64,000 nt of DNA from Rutstroemia sp. NJR-2017a BVV2 (Eukaryota; Ascomycota; Leotiomycetes; Helotiales; Rutstroemiaceae), in contig NJPS01000070.1 in the NCBI GenBank assembly GCA_002946415.1, positions 434,001 through 498,000 on the forward strand. The letters run 5' to 3'. The position numbers and the translations under genes were made by a program. A model generated the notes under the pieces. The model was not told the DNA's origin. It saw nothing but the letters and a program-made list of their open reading frames with translations, and did no database searches. Positions within the stretch are counted from its first letter, which is position 1; each line of letters opens with the position of its first letter. Shown here one piece after another: positions 23,820 through 37,429 of the stretch.

Positions 23820-26800
23820 AGATAAATTTTATCTTCTTTCTTAAATATTAATTCTATATTATATTTCTAGTTATAATATTATATTATTTATTATATAATA
23901 AACTTATATCAAATAATAATTATTTATATAAATTCTTTAAATCTTTTATTTTTATTATATTAATATCTAAATTTACTATATCTAGAAACTAAATATTATA
24001 TATTTTTAGCTTGAACCCAAAATTGGTATATATTAATAATATATTTATTATTACTACTTTAGATATATTATATATAAATTATATAAATAATAGTAGTTTT
24101 ATCTAATTATTTTATTAATAATTTATATAATAATATAAATACTATTTTATAATTTAATTTAATTATTCTATCTAACTATTTATTTATAAATAAAATATTA
24201 TTGAAAACTTTCTTTTGATTTTTAGTAATATTATAAATATCTATTAAAACTTTGATATAAAGAATTTATCTTAATCAAAAATAATTTCTTTTAATATTCT
24301 ATATATATTAACTATTATTTATAAAAATATATAAACTAAATCTTTAATTATATTACTTTCTCTATATAAAATTATATATCTAAATTTAGTTAATTGATTT
24401 ATAATTATTAAAATAGAATTATATATTATTTTCATAATTGGATTTTTTAAAGATAATAGTTTGATTATAAAATCTTATATAATAGATTTCTATAGTTAAG
24501 AAAATATATCTAGATTTTTAAGTTAATTATATAAAATATATTATAAGATTTTATTTTATATATAGATATTATAATTTCTAATAACTTTTTTAACTATCTT
24601 CTTTATTTATAGAAAATAATAATTTATTTTTATTTTTATAAATATTCTTATAATTCCTTAATATCTATAAATTAATAGTTTATATTATTTCTAAGTAAAT
24701 TGCTTAGTTAAAATCGAAAAGATATATATCTTTTTATAAAAAAATATAATTTTATTTTGAATTATAAATTCTTTATTTAGTTTTTCTAATATTTATTTTA
24801 TAATTGAATTATTTTTATAATATTTTTATATTTGTTCTTTCAAATAGTTATTATAAAATAATATTATTATAATTAGTTAAATTAAATTAAATACTAATAA
24901 ATTTCTTTCTCGATAAAATATTATATATAATTTATATATTTTGTTTTCTAGATATTCGAGCTTTCTATTAAATATATCTATTTTAATATTTTCGTTTTCT
25001 TTGATATATAATATTCTGAAATAATATATAACTAATATTTTTATTTATTATATCTATTATCTATTTAGAGCTTTAATTATTATAAAATATATTAAGTTTT
25101 TATAATTTGAATAAATTTAAATTATATATTTAGATTCTTTGAAATAAATGTTTTATTTTCTGAAAGTATTAATAATAATAAATAATTCTTTATTATATAT
25201 TTTATAATTCAATTTTATTAACTATAACTTACTTAAATAATATATTATTAATTATAACTTCTTATTCTTACTTAATTAGCTAAAAACTATATCTAATATA
25301 TAATCTAATATATCTATTCTAATAATAATTGATAATTCTAAATCAAATATAATAAAAACTAATAACTATATAAAGATCTATTTAAAAATATCAAATATTT
25401 CTTATATTATATTATTTTATTTATATTTATAATTCTTCTTAATTAACTTTATAAATAAAATTATAATTTTCGAATAATCTTTAATAAATTAGTTATAAAA
25501 ATTTACAAATCTCAAAAACAATTATATTTCTTTAATTATAATAAATTATATCTATTTTAAAACTTCTTTTATTTTTTCTAGATTTATTTCAAATTTATAA
25601 ATCCTAATAATATATTTTAAGAATTTAGTTTTGATAATATAGAATTTATATTTCGAGAGTTTAAATAAGATATTTATATTTATCAAAATCTATAATATCT
25701 TTTATATAATTTTGATATATTCTTTAAAAGTTTTAATAAAGATCAAAATATTATTTAGATATATTATATAATAATTATCAAGATATTTTCTTAATAAATT
25801 ATTAATTAAATATATATATATAACTAATATATTAATAAATCTAAAAAGTATAATTTAGTATTTATAATATCTATATTATATATAAAATATTATTTTCTAT
25901 TTATTTTCTTTCTTAATTTATACTAGATTGATATTTATATATTAATCTAATTTAATAAAATATTTAGTTTTCTTAATTCGATTTTATAATTTACTAATTA
26001 ATAATAATAAATATCGATTTTTAATAATAATAATATTAAGTTTATAATAGTTAATAATTAATTTATCTTTCTTATTTCCTTTCTTTAATATAAAAAAAAT
26101 TGGTATTTTTATAAATAAAGAGAATTTATTAATAAATCTTTTTATTAAATTTTTATCGAAATATTCACAAAATAATTTAAACTTTTTTTTTGATAATAAT
26201 ATAATTAATAAAAATAGTAATTCTTTTTCTTCTTCCAATTTTATTTTATAATCTCAAAACTAATATTTTAATAAGGTATTTTTATAAAATCTTTTTTTAA
26301 AGATCTCGATATATTTTTAATATTATATTAATATATTCTTTAATAAAAAATTCTAGATTAAGATATCTAATCTTAATAAATATATTTTCTTTAGTTTCTA
26401 ACTAGATATTAATCTCGCGAAATTTTATATAAACTTTATTTTATATTTATATTTATTATATTATATAGTTATTATAATTTAATCTATATATAAATTATAA
26501 CTTTTTAATTATAATATTCCCAAAATTAATTAATATTTTCTTAATAAAACCAAATCTATTTTTATTTATTTAGTATATTATTTTAGTTATATTTTAAATT
26601 TTTATATTTTATATTAAACTAATCTATCTTTTTTAATTAATTATCTATTAACAAAATAAAGTTTATATAATATTGATTTCTCGAGAGTTTATAATTTCAT
26701 TAATATTATAGTTTCTAATATTATAAATTTTTTTATTATTTCTAAATCTATTATTATTTAGAGTAAATATTTATTTATATATATATTGTAAAAAATCTAT

Positions 26801-28551
26801 TTTAATTTTAAAATAACTTTTAATTTTCTAACTAGTTTCTTATTTATATTTTCAATAAATTATTCTTTATTAATTTTTTTCTGATTTCGATTTATAATCT
26901 TAAATTTATTATTTTTTATAAAATCAAAGAGTCTCTTTTAGATATTAATTATATTTTTTTAAACTATATTTAAATTCGTTTTAATCTTTATTCTAAAGAT
27001 TTATCTAATAGGAATATCAATATATTTGATAAATATTTTATATCTAAAGATCTATAATATTATTTATTATAGTTAAATTAATTTATATAATAATATATTA
27101 TACTAATTCTTATAACTATATTAATAAATAATTTCCTAAATCTCTTTATTATTTAATAGATTATATTATTAGAATTTCTTGAATTCTTTATAAATTCGAG
27201 TTTCTTATTATACTTTAATAAAACTAATCTCAAATTCTAATTTATAATAATAATCTATAATAAGTTAATTTTAGATATTCCGAATATTATTTTAAAATCT
27301 ATCATTATTTAGTAAACTTGTAAATTTCTTTTATTTTCAAAATTTAGTCTTATAATAATTAATTTTTTGTAAAAACTATATTTTTTCTTATTTTGGAAAT
27401 TTGTTTTAAATAATAGTTTTCTTATTATTAGGTATTTTTGAATATTAATTTACTTTTTTTTAATCTATTTTATAAATTAGATAAAAATTCTTATAATAGA
27501 TAACTTATAATAGTTATATATAATTTGTTTTTTAAATAATTTAATAACTATTTATTATATTTAATTAGTATTTAGATATAATTTAACTATTATCTTATTT
27601 TATTATAAATTTGAACTATTTCTTTTTTTTTCTAATTAGTTTATTTAGATTTTATTTTTTGAGATTTCTTTTAATAATCTTTTATTTAGTATTTTAAAAA
27701 TCTATATTCGAAATAAAATTTCTATTTTTATTAATAATTTCGTTTATTTTGAAAAAGATTGTTTTTTAAATTTATTATATTTAATTATATAAAGTTATTA
27801 TAAATCTCTTTTCTAATATATTATTTTTTGGAAAATCTTAATCTTTTTTCATTTTATTAATATTATTGAGGATATTAATCTATATTATTAAAATATATTT
27901 CTTTTTGAAATTTATAATTTCTATTATCAATATAAATAATTTCTTTAATTAGATTATTTATATTATCGATTAGATCTTTTTAAAATAATTCAAATTTAAT
28001 ATTTCTTTTTAATCTCTTTATATAATAACTAAATAGTATTATTATTTTCGAGTTAATTTGATTTCTATATTTTCGAAATTCTATTATATAGTTAATTATA
28101 GATCTAGTTTATTATAGTTAAATTATAACTATTTTCAAAATAGTTAGTTAAGAAAAATTCAATTTATTTAGTTATTTTATCTTTTAGATAAAAGATACTT
28201 TAGAGATTTTTAATATCTCAAATATCAAATTTATTAATATTGAATCTAAAATATATTTCTAATTATAAAAAAAAGATTTCTAATTTCCTTTTATTATTAT
28301 TATATTTATTTAATAATATAATCTTCAAGATTTCTTAAAATCTAAATTTCTTAAATTTATTATTATTATTATTATTTTCTTTATTATTGATATTATTATA
28401 TATTATAGTAATATTATTATTATAATCTAATAAAGATATAATTATATTTATAATAAATAACAAAGCTAATAACTAGTTTGCAAATCTAGTTATTATAGTA
28501 TTATTTAAAATTATATCTATTCGATATATAAAGTAATAATAATATTTAAAG
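23820..28551 (-). mobile_element. B2 gypsy element, right part (pol and gag remains)
   Basis: Collinear with about 5215-10068 of B1, resuming exactly where B2 stopped at 12627 (the TTTATCT(A)A...TAAAT junction). The minus-strand open stretch 25984-26238 (84 codons) is the RT N-terminus, containing NYYKLNIIIIKNRYLLLL. Stops and frame breaks are dense. No coding capacity remains. Confidence 0.8.
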
Positions 28552-29090
28552 TATTATAAATATTTATTTTCTAAATTATATAAAAATAATTAAGATTTCG
28601 AATACTAAAGATTATAATAATTAATAATATTATTATAGATTTATTATTAATAATAATTATATAGAGAATCGATTATAATTATAATAATAGATAAATAAAT
28701 AATAATTATTATTAAATATAAAGTTCTATATATTAAGGAAAACTATTTAGTTATATAAATCTTTATTTTCTATTATTTTATTAAATTCATCAATTCTTAT
28801 TATTAGAATTACTAGAATATTATATAATTCTAATTTAAGATTTTATTAAAGATATTATTAATTATTCTAATATTTATTTATTTTCTAATATCTTATTTCT
28901 ATAATACTATTTCTTATAAAAATATATTGATAATTATAAATACTTTTTTTCTATCTTTATATTATAAATATAAATATCTAGATTCTACTTTATTATATAA
29001 TCTCTATATAATAATTCGATTTTACTAAATAATAATTAATTACTTTCTAAATCTAAAGTTCTTAAACTTCTATTTAAATATATTATAATA
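28552..29090 (-). repeat. B2 right (5') LTR, 539 bp
   Basis: Homologous to the B1 LTRs. Starts TATTATAAATATTTA and ends TTATAATA. Followed by TCTTT, the probable decayed target duplicate of TATTT at 11129-11133. Confidence 0.8.
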
Positions 29091-30157
29091 TCTTTATTCT
29101 ATTATTAATTACAAATTAAATAATATTATATATTAGATATTAATAAATAATAGATATTTTAAAATTGATAATAATTAGAAAATAATAATAATACTTTATT
29201 TCGTTTTATAATCTCTAACTTAATAGAAATATATTTGATTATTATATAAATAACTTTATTTTCTTTTTTCACTTTAAATAATTTGGTATTAAATTATAAA
29301 TTTCTAAATAGAATTATCTTTTATTTCGAAATTATAATTAAGAAAGAATATTATTTATATTAAAATAATCTAATTTAATAAGATAAATAATAACAAAATA
29401 ATATTCCTATTTAATATTAAGCAAAATAATCTACTAAATTTATATTAGATAAATATAAAAATTCTAATTTATATTTTTCAAAGTTGAAATTAGAAATATT
29501 ATCTTATAGTTTTATAAAAAAAGTATTTAACTAAATAAAATCTTATATAAAGAATTAAAATATTGAATATTAAAATCTTGATAAATATTAGTATTTATAT
29601 TCTCGAGATTAATAATAAGATATTAATTAAGATATAATTAGATATTAATTAGAAAATTAAAAAGATTATTGATTTTGATATTTAAAACCGAATATAGATT
29701 TAATATAAAAAAAAGAAGAAAATTGTTTTATTACTAATTATCTTTTTTATCAAAAACCTTAATAAATACTTTATATATATTAATAAAATATATATATATA
29801 AAATAGATTTGAAACTATTTTAGAAAGTTTATAAAATATTAACTTTAGTTTTTAGTTTGATAAAGAATTATAAAATATAAAATAAATTTATTATTATTAA
29901 TTATCTTAAATAATAATTATATTTATTAAATCTAGTAACTATAAGATTTCGATAACTAAAAACTATAAAATTTATTTATTTTTTGCTTTTTTAAGAAATT
30001 TATCAAAATATTCTCTATATATATAAGAAAAAATAAAAAAATATTATTAACTTTTTTTTATATTTATTCTTTCTATATTATAACCAAGTTTCTTAAATAG
30101 AATATTTATAGAATTTATATTTTATATAAAGAACTTTTCTCAAAGTTATTTAATAAT
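29091..30157. other. A+T-rich block; first part probably A0, rest unassigned
   Basis: The first ~110 bp align loosely with family-A internal sequence equivalent to 32330-32500, as expected if A0 continues after B2. Beyond about 29215 I cannot match it to any other element here. No frame of useful length is open in either strand. It may be an older, more heavily mutated transposon. Confidence 0.35.
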
Positions 30158-31077
30158 TATAATTAATTTTCAATAATAAAATAAATTTAGTTTTAGAATT
30201 AATAATTAAAGAATTAAGAAAACTATAAAACTTGAAGAATTTAAATATAGAAAGTTAATTATATATAAAATATATAATATATTAATATTATAATAATTTA
30301 GATAAAGAGTTTGATTAAATAAATTTTAGATAAAGAATTAGTTTTAAATTATATTTATAAAGTTTATTATATTATTTTCTTCTCTAAATAAATTTATTTT
30401 TAAATATTATTATCTTAACTAAAAACTAAGAATTAGTATTAGTTTAAATAAATATAGAATAAGAAATATTTTAAAGAAATAAATTAAAAAATATATATCT
30501 TTAAATTAATATTATTAAATAATTATTATTAATATAATTATAATCCTTTTCTCTATCTTGGAATAATTATAATTATTTAAATAAAAAAATAAATAGATTA
30601 GAAAATATTAGATTTTCTAAATAGAGGTTATATAGTTTATATAATATTATTTTTAAGTTAGAAACTTTATACTAAATCAGATCAATATTATAATTAAATT
30701 AGAAAATATAATATTTTAGAAATCTATAGTATTTTCTATAAATAAATATTTTATTAACTTTATATTTATCGGTATTTATAATATTAAATAATAGTAGAAA
30801 CTTATTATATTAACTAAATAATAAATTATTAGTAGTTTTATATAATTTATCTATTAGGAATATATTATAGATATATATTATATTAAATAGTTTTAAATAA
30901 AATAAATAATCTATTTTCTCGAATATTTTGAAATATTTATTTATAAGATAATTAAATTTTCTTAATAATTGTTATATTGGGAGATATTATATATTTAACT
31001 ATATATAATTATTTATATCGAAATCAATAGATCTTCAATATATATTAATTATTTTAAATATATAATTTTATACTCTT
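30158..31077 (-). mobile_element. A3 gypsy element, left part with 3' LTR
   Basis: LTR at 30158-30371 (214 bp, ends GTTTATTATA), then about 700 bp of internal 3' sequence matching A4 31292-31990. It is split at 31078 by A4. A4's target duplication is CTCTT (31073-31077) against TTTTT (44141-44145); both mismatches are C to T. A3 resumes at 44141. Confidence 0.8.
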
Positions 31078-34000
31078 TATAATAAACCTTTAATAATCAA
31101 ATAGATTTAGTTTTAAAATTAATAACTAAAAAATTAAAAAAATTTTAGAATTTGAAAAATTTAAATATAGGAAATTAATTATATATAGAGTATATAATAT
31201 ATTAATATTATAGTAATTTAGATAAAGAGTTTAACTAAATAGATTTTAAATATAGAATTAATTCTAAATTATTTTTATAAAATTTATTATATTACTTTCT
31301 TTTCTAAATAAATTTATTTTTAAATATTATTATCTTAACTAAAAGCTAATAATTAATATTAGTTTAAATAAATATAAGATAAGGAATATTTTAAAGAAAT
31401 AAGTTAAAAAATATATATCTTTAAATTAATATTATTAAGTAATTATTATTAATATAATTATAATTCTCTTTTCTATTTTAGAATAATTATAATTATTTAA
31501 ATAGAAAAGTAGATAAATTAGAAAATATTAGATTCTCCAAATAAAAGTTATATAGTTTATATAATATTATTTTCAAATTAGATATTTTATATTAGATTAA
31601 ATCAATATTATAGTTAAGTTAGGAAATATAATATTTTAGAGATTTATAATATTTTCTATAAATAAATATTTTATCGACTTTATATTTATTAGTATCTATA
31701 ATATTAAATAGTAATGAAATTTATTATATTAATTAGATAATAGATTATTAATAGTTTTATATAATTTATCTATTAGAAATATATTATAGATATATATAAT
31801 ATCAAATAATTCTAAATAGAAAAAATAATATATTTTCTCAAATATTTTAAAATATCTATTTATAAGATAATCAAGTTTTCTTAATAATTACTATATTAGG
31901 AAATATTATATATTTAATTATATATAATTATTTATATCGAAATTAGTAAGTCTTCGATATATATTAATTACTTTAGATATATAGTTTTATATTTTCTATA
32001 TAATAGAATATATATATTTAAATATTTTGTAATTATAATAAATATAAATATAGATATTACTTATATTGAAATTATCAATTATAGAATAATCTATTTATTA
32101 ACTTTATAAGATATTAAAAATATATTTATAAAATATTTCGAAAGATAAAAAATCTTCGAGTAATAAATATAAAAATATTAATTAAATATAATTTATTATA
32201 AAGAGATATTTCAATTAATTATTTTGATAGTAATTAGTAAAAATTTTTAAATACTTTCGTAGATATTAATTATAAATCTCTATTTAACTATCTATTTATA
32301 GATAATCTATAATAGAAAATTTAATATTTATATCTAGAATATTATTAAATTCCTTTTAGAAAGAAAAGATAAATTGAAAATTATAATTTAATAATATAAT
32401 AATTAATAGATTATAATATTAATAAATATATATCAAATATAATTTAGTTTATTTATATATATTGATAATCTTATAATAGAAAATAGTAATAATCTATTTA
32501 TTTAAGTAATTAATAATAATTAATATATTATCGAATTTATATTTATTTTTATTGAAATTATAATAATCTATAATAATATATTCTTAAATATATATAGAAA
32601 TTAACAAAAGATATAATAAATCAAATATCTTATCTCTTAATATTAACTTATAATAATAAATATAATAATTATATATATAAATAGTAATATTATTTTAAAA
32701 ATTATACTAATAATATTAATAGATAAATAATAAAATAATCTTCTAAATACTAGAATATATAATTATTATAGAATTATAGATTTTGTAAATTAGAAAAATA
32801 TATAAATTAACTATATTAAAAATAATTAGATAACCTTTATAAAGTAAAAAATTATTTTATATAGAAAACTTAGTTTAATTAGTAATTAATATAATTCTCA
32901 AAAATTTTAAATTTTTTAATTTTTAATTTATTTATAAAATATATATAACGAAAGTAAATTAATTTAATATATTATAAAGTTTAGATAATTAAAAGTCGGT
33001 TTTACAAAAGTAAATATATATTTAAATAGCAATTATCTAAAAATCCAATTATTTTTTTTTTAATAATTATTCTATTTTTTTCTTCTTTTTAACTTTATTT
33101 TAGAAATCTAATTTATCTATTCTATAAATTAAAGTATTAACTAGAAGCTTCTATTTTTCAAAATAATATATAATTAAGAAATAGTAATTAGTAAATAATT
33201 TAGTTTATTATATTTAATATATATTTAAAGATTTAGTAAATATAAAGTATTTTTATATTTTATAATTAATATAAATATATATCTAATAAAGAATATTAAT
33301 TAGTTTAATATATTAATTTATAAATAATCTAATAATAATTAATATTTCTTTATTATATATCTTATAATTAAACTCTATTATTTATATAGTTTTTGAGAAA
33401 TAAATAATAAATAAATAGTTATTTCTATATTTTTATAAAAATATATTAACTACTATTTTATTTAATATATTAGTTTCAAATATATAGAGAAATATATAAT
33501 TATAATATTTAAATAAAGAAATAGAAATTAATATCTTTTTTAATATATTGAGTATTTATTAATAGTTTTTATCTAAATTAAAACAAATTCCAATCTTTAT
33601 TAGATTAATCAAAAATTTTGTAATTAGACTAAAGTTATAAATAGATTAATAATAGAAATTATAAAAATCTAAAAAAGATTAAATATCTTTTATAATACTA
33701 GAATATTATTATTTATATATAATAGTACTTCTTTCTAAATCTACTTTAATATTTTTAATAAAGATAATAAATTCTAAATATCTTATCTATTTAATATTAA
33801 ATTTATATTTTTTTATTCTAGTTTAAAAACTAGTATCTTAGAAATATTATAAAACTAGTTTTATATATATTATATATTTTAATTTATTTTTAAAGTAAAT
33901 CAAGATATTATCTAAATAAATAATATAAAATATATCTAAATAATTCAAAAATATATTATTTATATAATATTGATAGATTATAGAATTATTTATTAGTTCG

Positions 34001-37000
34001 AAAAATATAACTTTATATTTATATATTCTATAATATATTCGAAAGATAATATATTTTTCCGAAATAGAATTTATTTGAATATAATAAAAAGTTTAGTAAA
34101 TATTTAGTTTAATAAAGATCTTTATATTTATAATACTAATAAATATTTTATCAATCAAGAATAATAGATATTAATTTTTATAAATAAAGATATTAAGTAT
34201 TCGAAAATCGATATAAAAATATAATTTATTTATTGATTTCTTAATAAAAAAAATAGAGATTATAAATAGTATTTAATTAAATTTAATAAAATCTTTTAAT
34301 AAATTCTTTATAAGATATTTCTTAATAATCTTAAATTCTTCAAATAATATTTTATAAAATAAATTATATTTTAATACTTTTTTATTATTATCTTCTAAAT
34401 AGATTTTATAATTATAGAGATAATAAAATAATAAGATATCGGATTTAATTTTAGAAAAAATATAGATATAATTAATATATTTATCAAGAATTAGTAATTT
34501 AATAATATTTATTTATAGAAAAAAATATATAATTATTTATCAAGATTAAAAAAAAAGATTAGATTATAAAAACTACTTTTTATTACTTTTTATTATAAAT
34601 ATCTCGATATTAATTGAATAGATTATTTAATTTTTGCAAAGTTATAATAAATAGTTTATAATTATTATATTTTTTATAAATAATATTTAAAATAATACTC
34701 GAAATAATATAAATTTCAATAATAGAAAACTTATATATAATAAGAAATATTTAAAAAGGTTTTGAAGAATATTTAGAAATTAGAGAAAATAATATTTCTA
34801 TTATTCTTAATTCCTTTTTCATTTTGATAATATTTAGTTTTATTAATTTCTTATATAATAATTTAATACTAATTCGAATTACTTTAGCTATATTAGAATT
34901 CAATTTATTAGATAAAGTAAATTCGAAGAAAATAAAGTTTGATTCTAATTTAGATAAATACTTTTTAATTAGTTTACAAAGTAAAATAATTATATTAATT
35001 ATTTTAATCTAAGTTAGGAAATATTTCTTTTTCTAGAATATATTTAATTATCTATCTCTCTAATTAGTATTAGTTTAATAAAAATAGTTAATTATAAATT
35101 TGTTATTATCTAATTATATTTCGAAATTGATAAAATAATTAAAAATATAAAATAAATTAATTAGCTATTTAAATTAATAATATATATAATCTAGAAATAT
35201 ATAGTATTTAGTAAATTATTATTTTTCTAAGATAATATACTAAAATCCAAGATAAATAATTAAAAAGAGAATAAATAATTATATATAATTATCGATTATA
35301 AAATTAATTAAAATATAATATATAATCTTTTGGCTTTTAGTACTATTATAACTTTTAATTTATAAAAAAGATTTCAAATATTTAAAAATAGATTTTAGAA
35401 TAAAAGAAAGATATTTAAAAAAAGATATATTGATAAATATAAAACTATTTATATATAAATTAATAAAAATTTTAAATTGGAAAAAGAAATTATTTTTTAT
35501 TAAAATATATAAAAATATTATATATTCTCTTTCTATTAAAATAACAAAATCTAAATATTTTATATCTTTTAGTTTATTTAAAAAGAAGTTTTTTATTAGA
35601 TAATATCTTTTATTTAGTTTATTTTTTTATAAATTATATAAATAATTACTTCTATTTTAATTATAATAAAATACTTTTAGTTATTTATAAAGATCTTTTA
35701 AACTTTATTTATTTTAAGATATTCAATTATATTTATAATATAGAAAATATAGAATTTAGTTTAATCTTTATTATAATTATCTAAAAAGATAAAATAATAT
35801 TATATATTATTTAATTAAAAAGTAGATATATTATAATAAAGAATATAATATTATAAAATATTAATAAATATAAGAATATTAAAATATAGATTTATAAATA
35901 TATATATATATAGAATATTAAATTATATTATTTAGATAATTAATTTATTTTTATTTATAATATAAGATCTACTTTATAATCTATAAATAGAGTTGTTAAT
36001 AAAAGTACTAGAATATATATTGGTTGGATCTTCTAATAAAAGTAATATATTTAAAAAGGGGAAAATCCAATAAGATTATATAAACTTATATTGATATTTA
36101 CTTGGAATACTAGATTAAGTATATAATAGCTAACTTATATTAATAGATAAAATTATCTTATTCTCTTTATAATTAACTAACTATATAATAACTTATTTAT
36201 AATATATAATAAATATACTCCGAAGCTTTTTTTAATATTCTCTAGTACTTCAGCTTCGGTATATATAGATATATAAGTAAGGATATAGCAACCAAAAATA
36301 TATATAGCTATTTTGATAAAGTATACTTTATATCTGAGATATAATAGTTTATATAGCTATTATCTAGCCGAAGTACCGATATTCCGATAATATATAATAT
36401 TTATAATTTTAATTTCTATTTTATTTATTTCGAATTATTAATAAACTTATATATTATCTTCAAGAAATTAGTTAACTATATACCTTATATCTATATTATA
36501 TTAATAGAATTTAGTAACTTTAATAATTAGATTTTAATAAAGAATATATTTATCTATAATACTTATAATAATAATAAATAATATAAATTATTAATAGAAT
36601 TTAATAAAACTTAAATTATCTATATAAAATGAATAATATTTATTAGTTATATATTATATTTCTACCAAATCGATTAAAAAAGTTATTATTAATTCGATAA
36701 GTTATATAATTATTAAAAAAAGGAATTATTATAAATATAATTTTTTAAGATATATTAATATTATATTTTATATCTATTTTAAAATATATTATTATCGGAA
36801 ATTTTTAGTTAATAATATATATTAATAAATTTCAAATTATTTTAATATAAATACTTCCTATAAACTTAATTTAATATTATAATATTATTTAGTTTATTAT
36901 ATAGATCTATTATTTTAGAATAATAAAAAATTAAATTAATTGATATAAATAAGTTAAAGATTTATATATAGAATTACTATTATATTTTATATATATTTGT

Positions 37001-37215
37001 TATATATAAAGTATTTTAGAAGAAATATATATATTCTTTTATTAAAAATATTAATATAATCTATTTAATTGATAGTTAAATATTTCTTAATCTATTGATT
37101 TTTTTAGAAAGTTCTTATAATTACTTTATAAGAAAAATATTTTATTTTTCTAATATTGATATATTTATATTTATTTAATTAGTATTTTTATTAGTAACTT
37201 GGAAAATAGTAATAC
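31078..37215 (-). mobile_element. A4 gypsy element, left part (3' LTR, pol, part of gag)
   Basis: The 3' LTR is 31078-31291 (214 bp). The minus-strand order from right to left follows family A: gag up to 37215, RT about 33950-34450, RNase H about 33250-33700, integrase about 32000-32950, chromodomain-like end about 31500-31700. Its gag (35650-37215) matches the A5 gag in reverse complement, apart from the insertion at 36020-36388. It is interrupted at 37216 by A5 and resumes after the target duplicate at 43559. The small plus-strand ORF at 34824-35012 is an antisense shadow. Confidence 0.8.
36020..36388. mobile_element. 369-bp unclassified insertion in A4 gag
   Basis: Absent from the A5 gag at the equivalent place (near 38640). 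It is flanked by AATATATA at 36012-36019 and 36389-36396, an apparent 8-bp target duplication. Inside are CCGAAGC (about 36213) and GCTTCGG (about 36252), able to pair as a hairpin, and a third related CCGAAGTACCG near 36368. It is clearly less A+T-rich than its host. The ends (TTGGTTGGAT...ATTCCGAT) are not inverted repeats of each other. It could be a solo LTR, a SINE-like copy or a small DNA transposon. Confidence 0.5.
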
Positions 37216-37429
37216 TGTGATAAACCTTATAAAAGTAATCTAGAGCTAGCTCCTTATCTAAAGTTTGCTTAGTCCAACTCTTTATCTAAGCTACTATAAT
37301 ATTAGTATATTATATATTCTATATATAATCAACTTTCTATATTTAAACTCTTTAAGCTCTAGAGCTCTCTTAGTTCTTTAGTTATTAATTCTAAAACTAA
37401 ATCTATTCTATTATTGAAGGTTTATTATA
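37216..37429 (+). repeat. A5 left (5') LTR, 214 bp
   Basis: Begins TGTGATAAACC, retaining the TG end, and finishes GGTTTATTATA. It contains two copies of a CTCCTTATCTAA-like stretch (near 37250 and 37280), also present in the right LTR. Confidence 0.9.

Noticed and set aside
11129..29095. Perfect target duplication for B2
   Set aside because: TATTT and TCTTT differ by an A/C change not explained by RIP, so it is only a probable duplicate.
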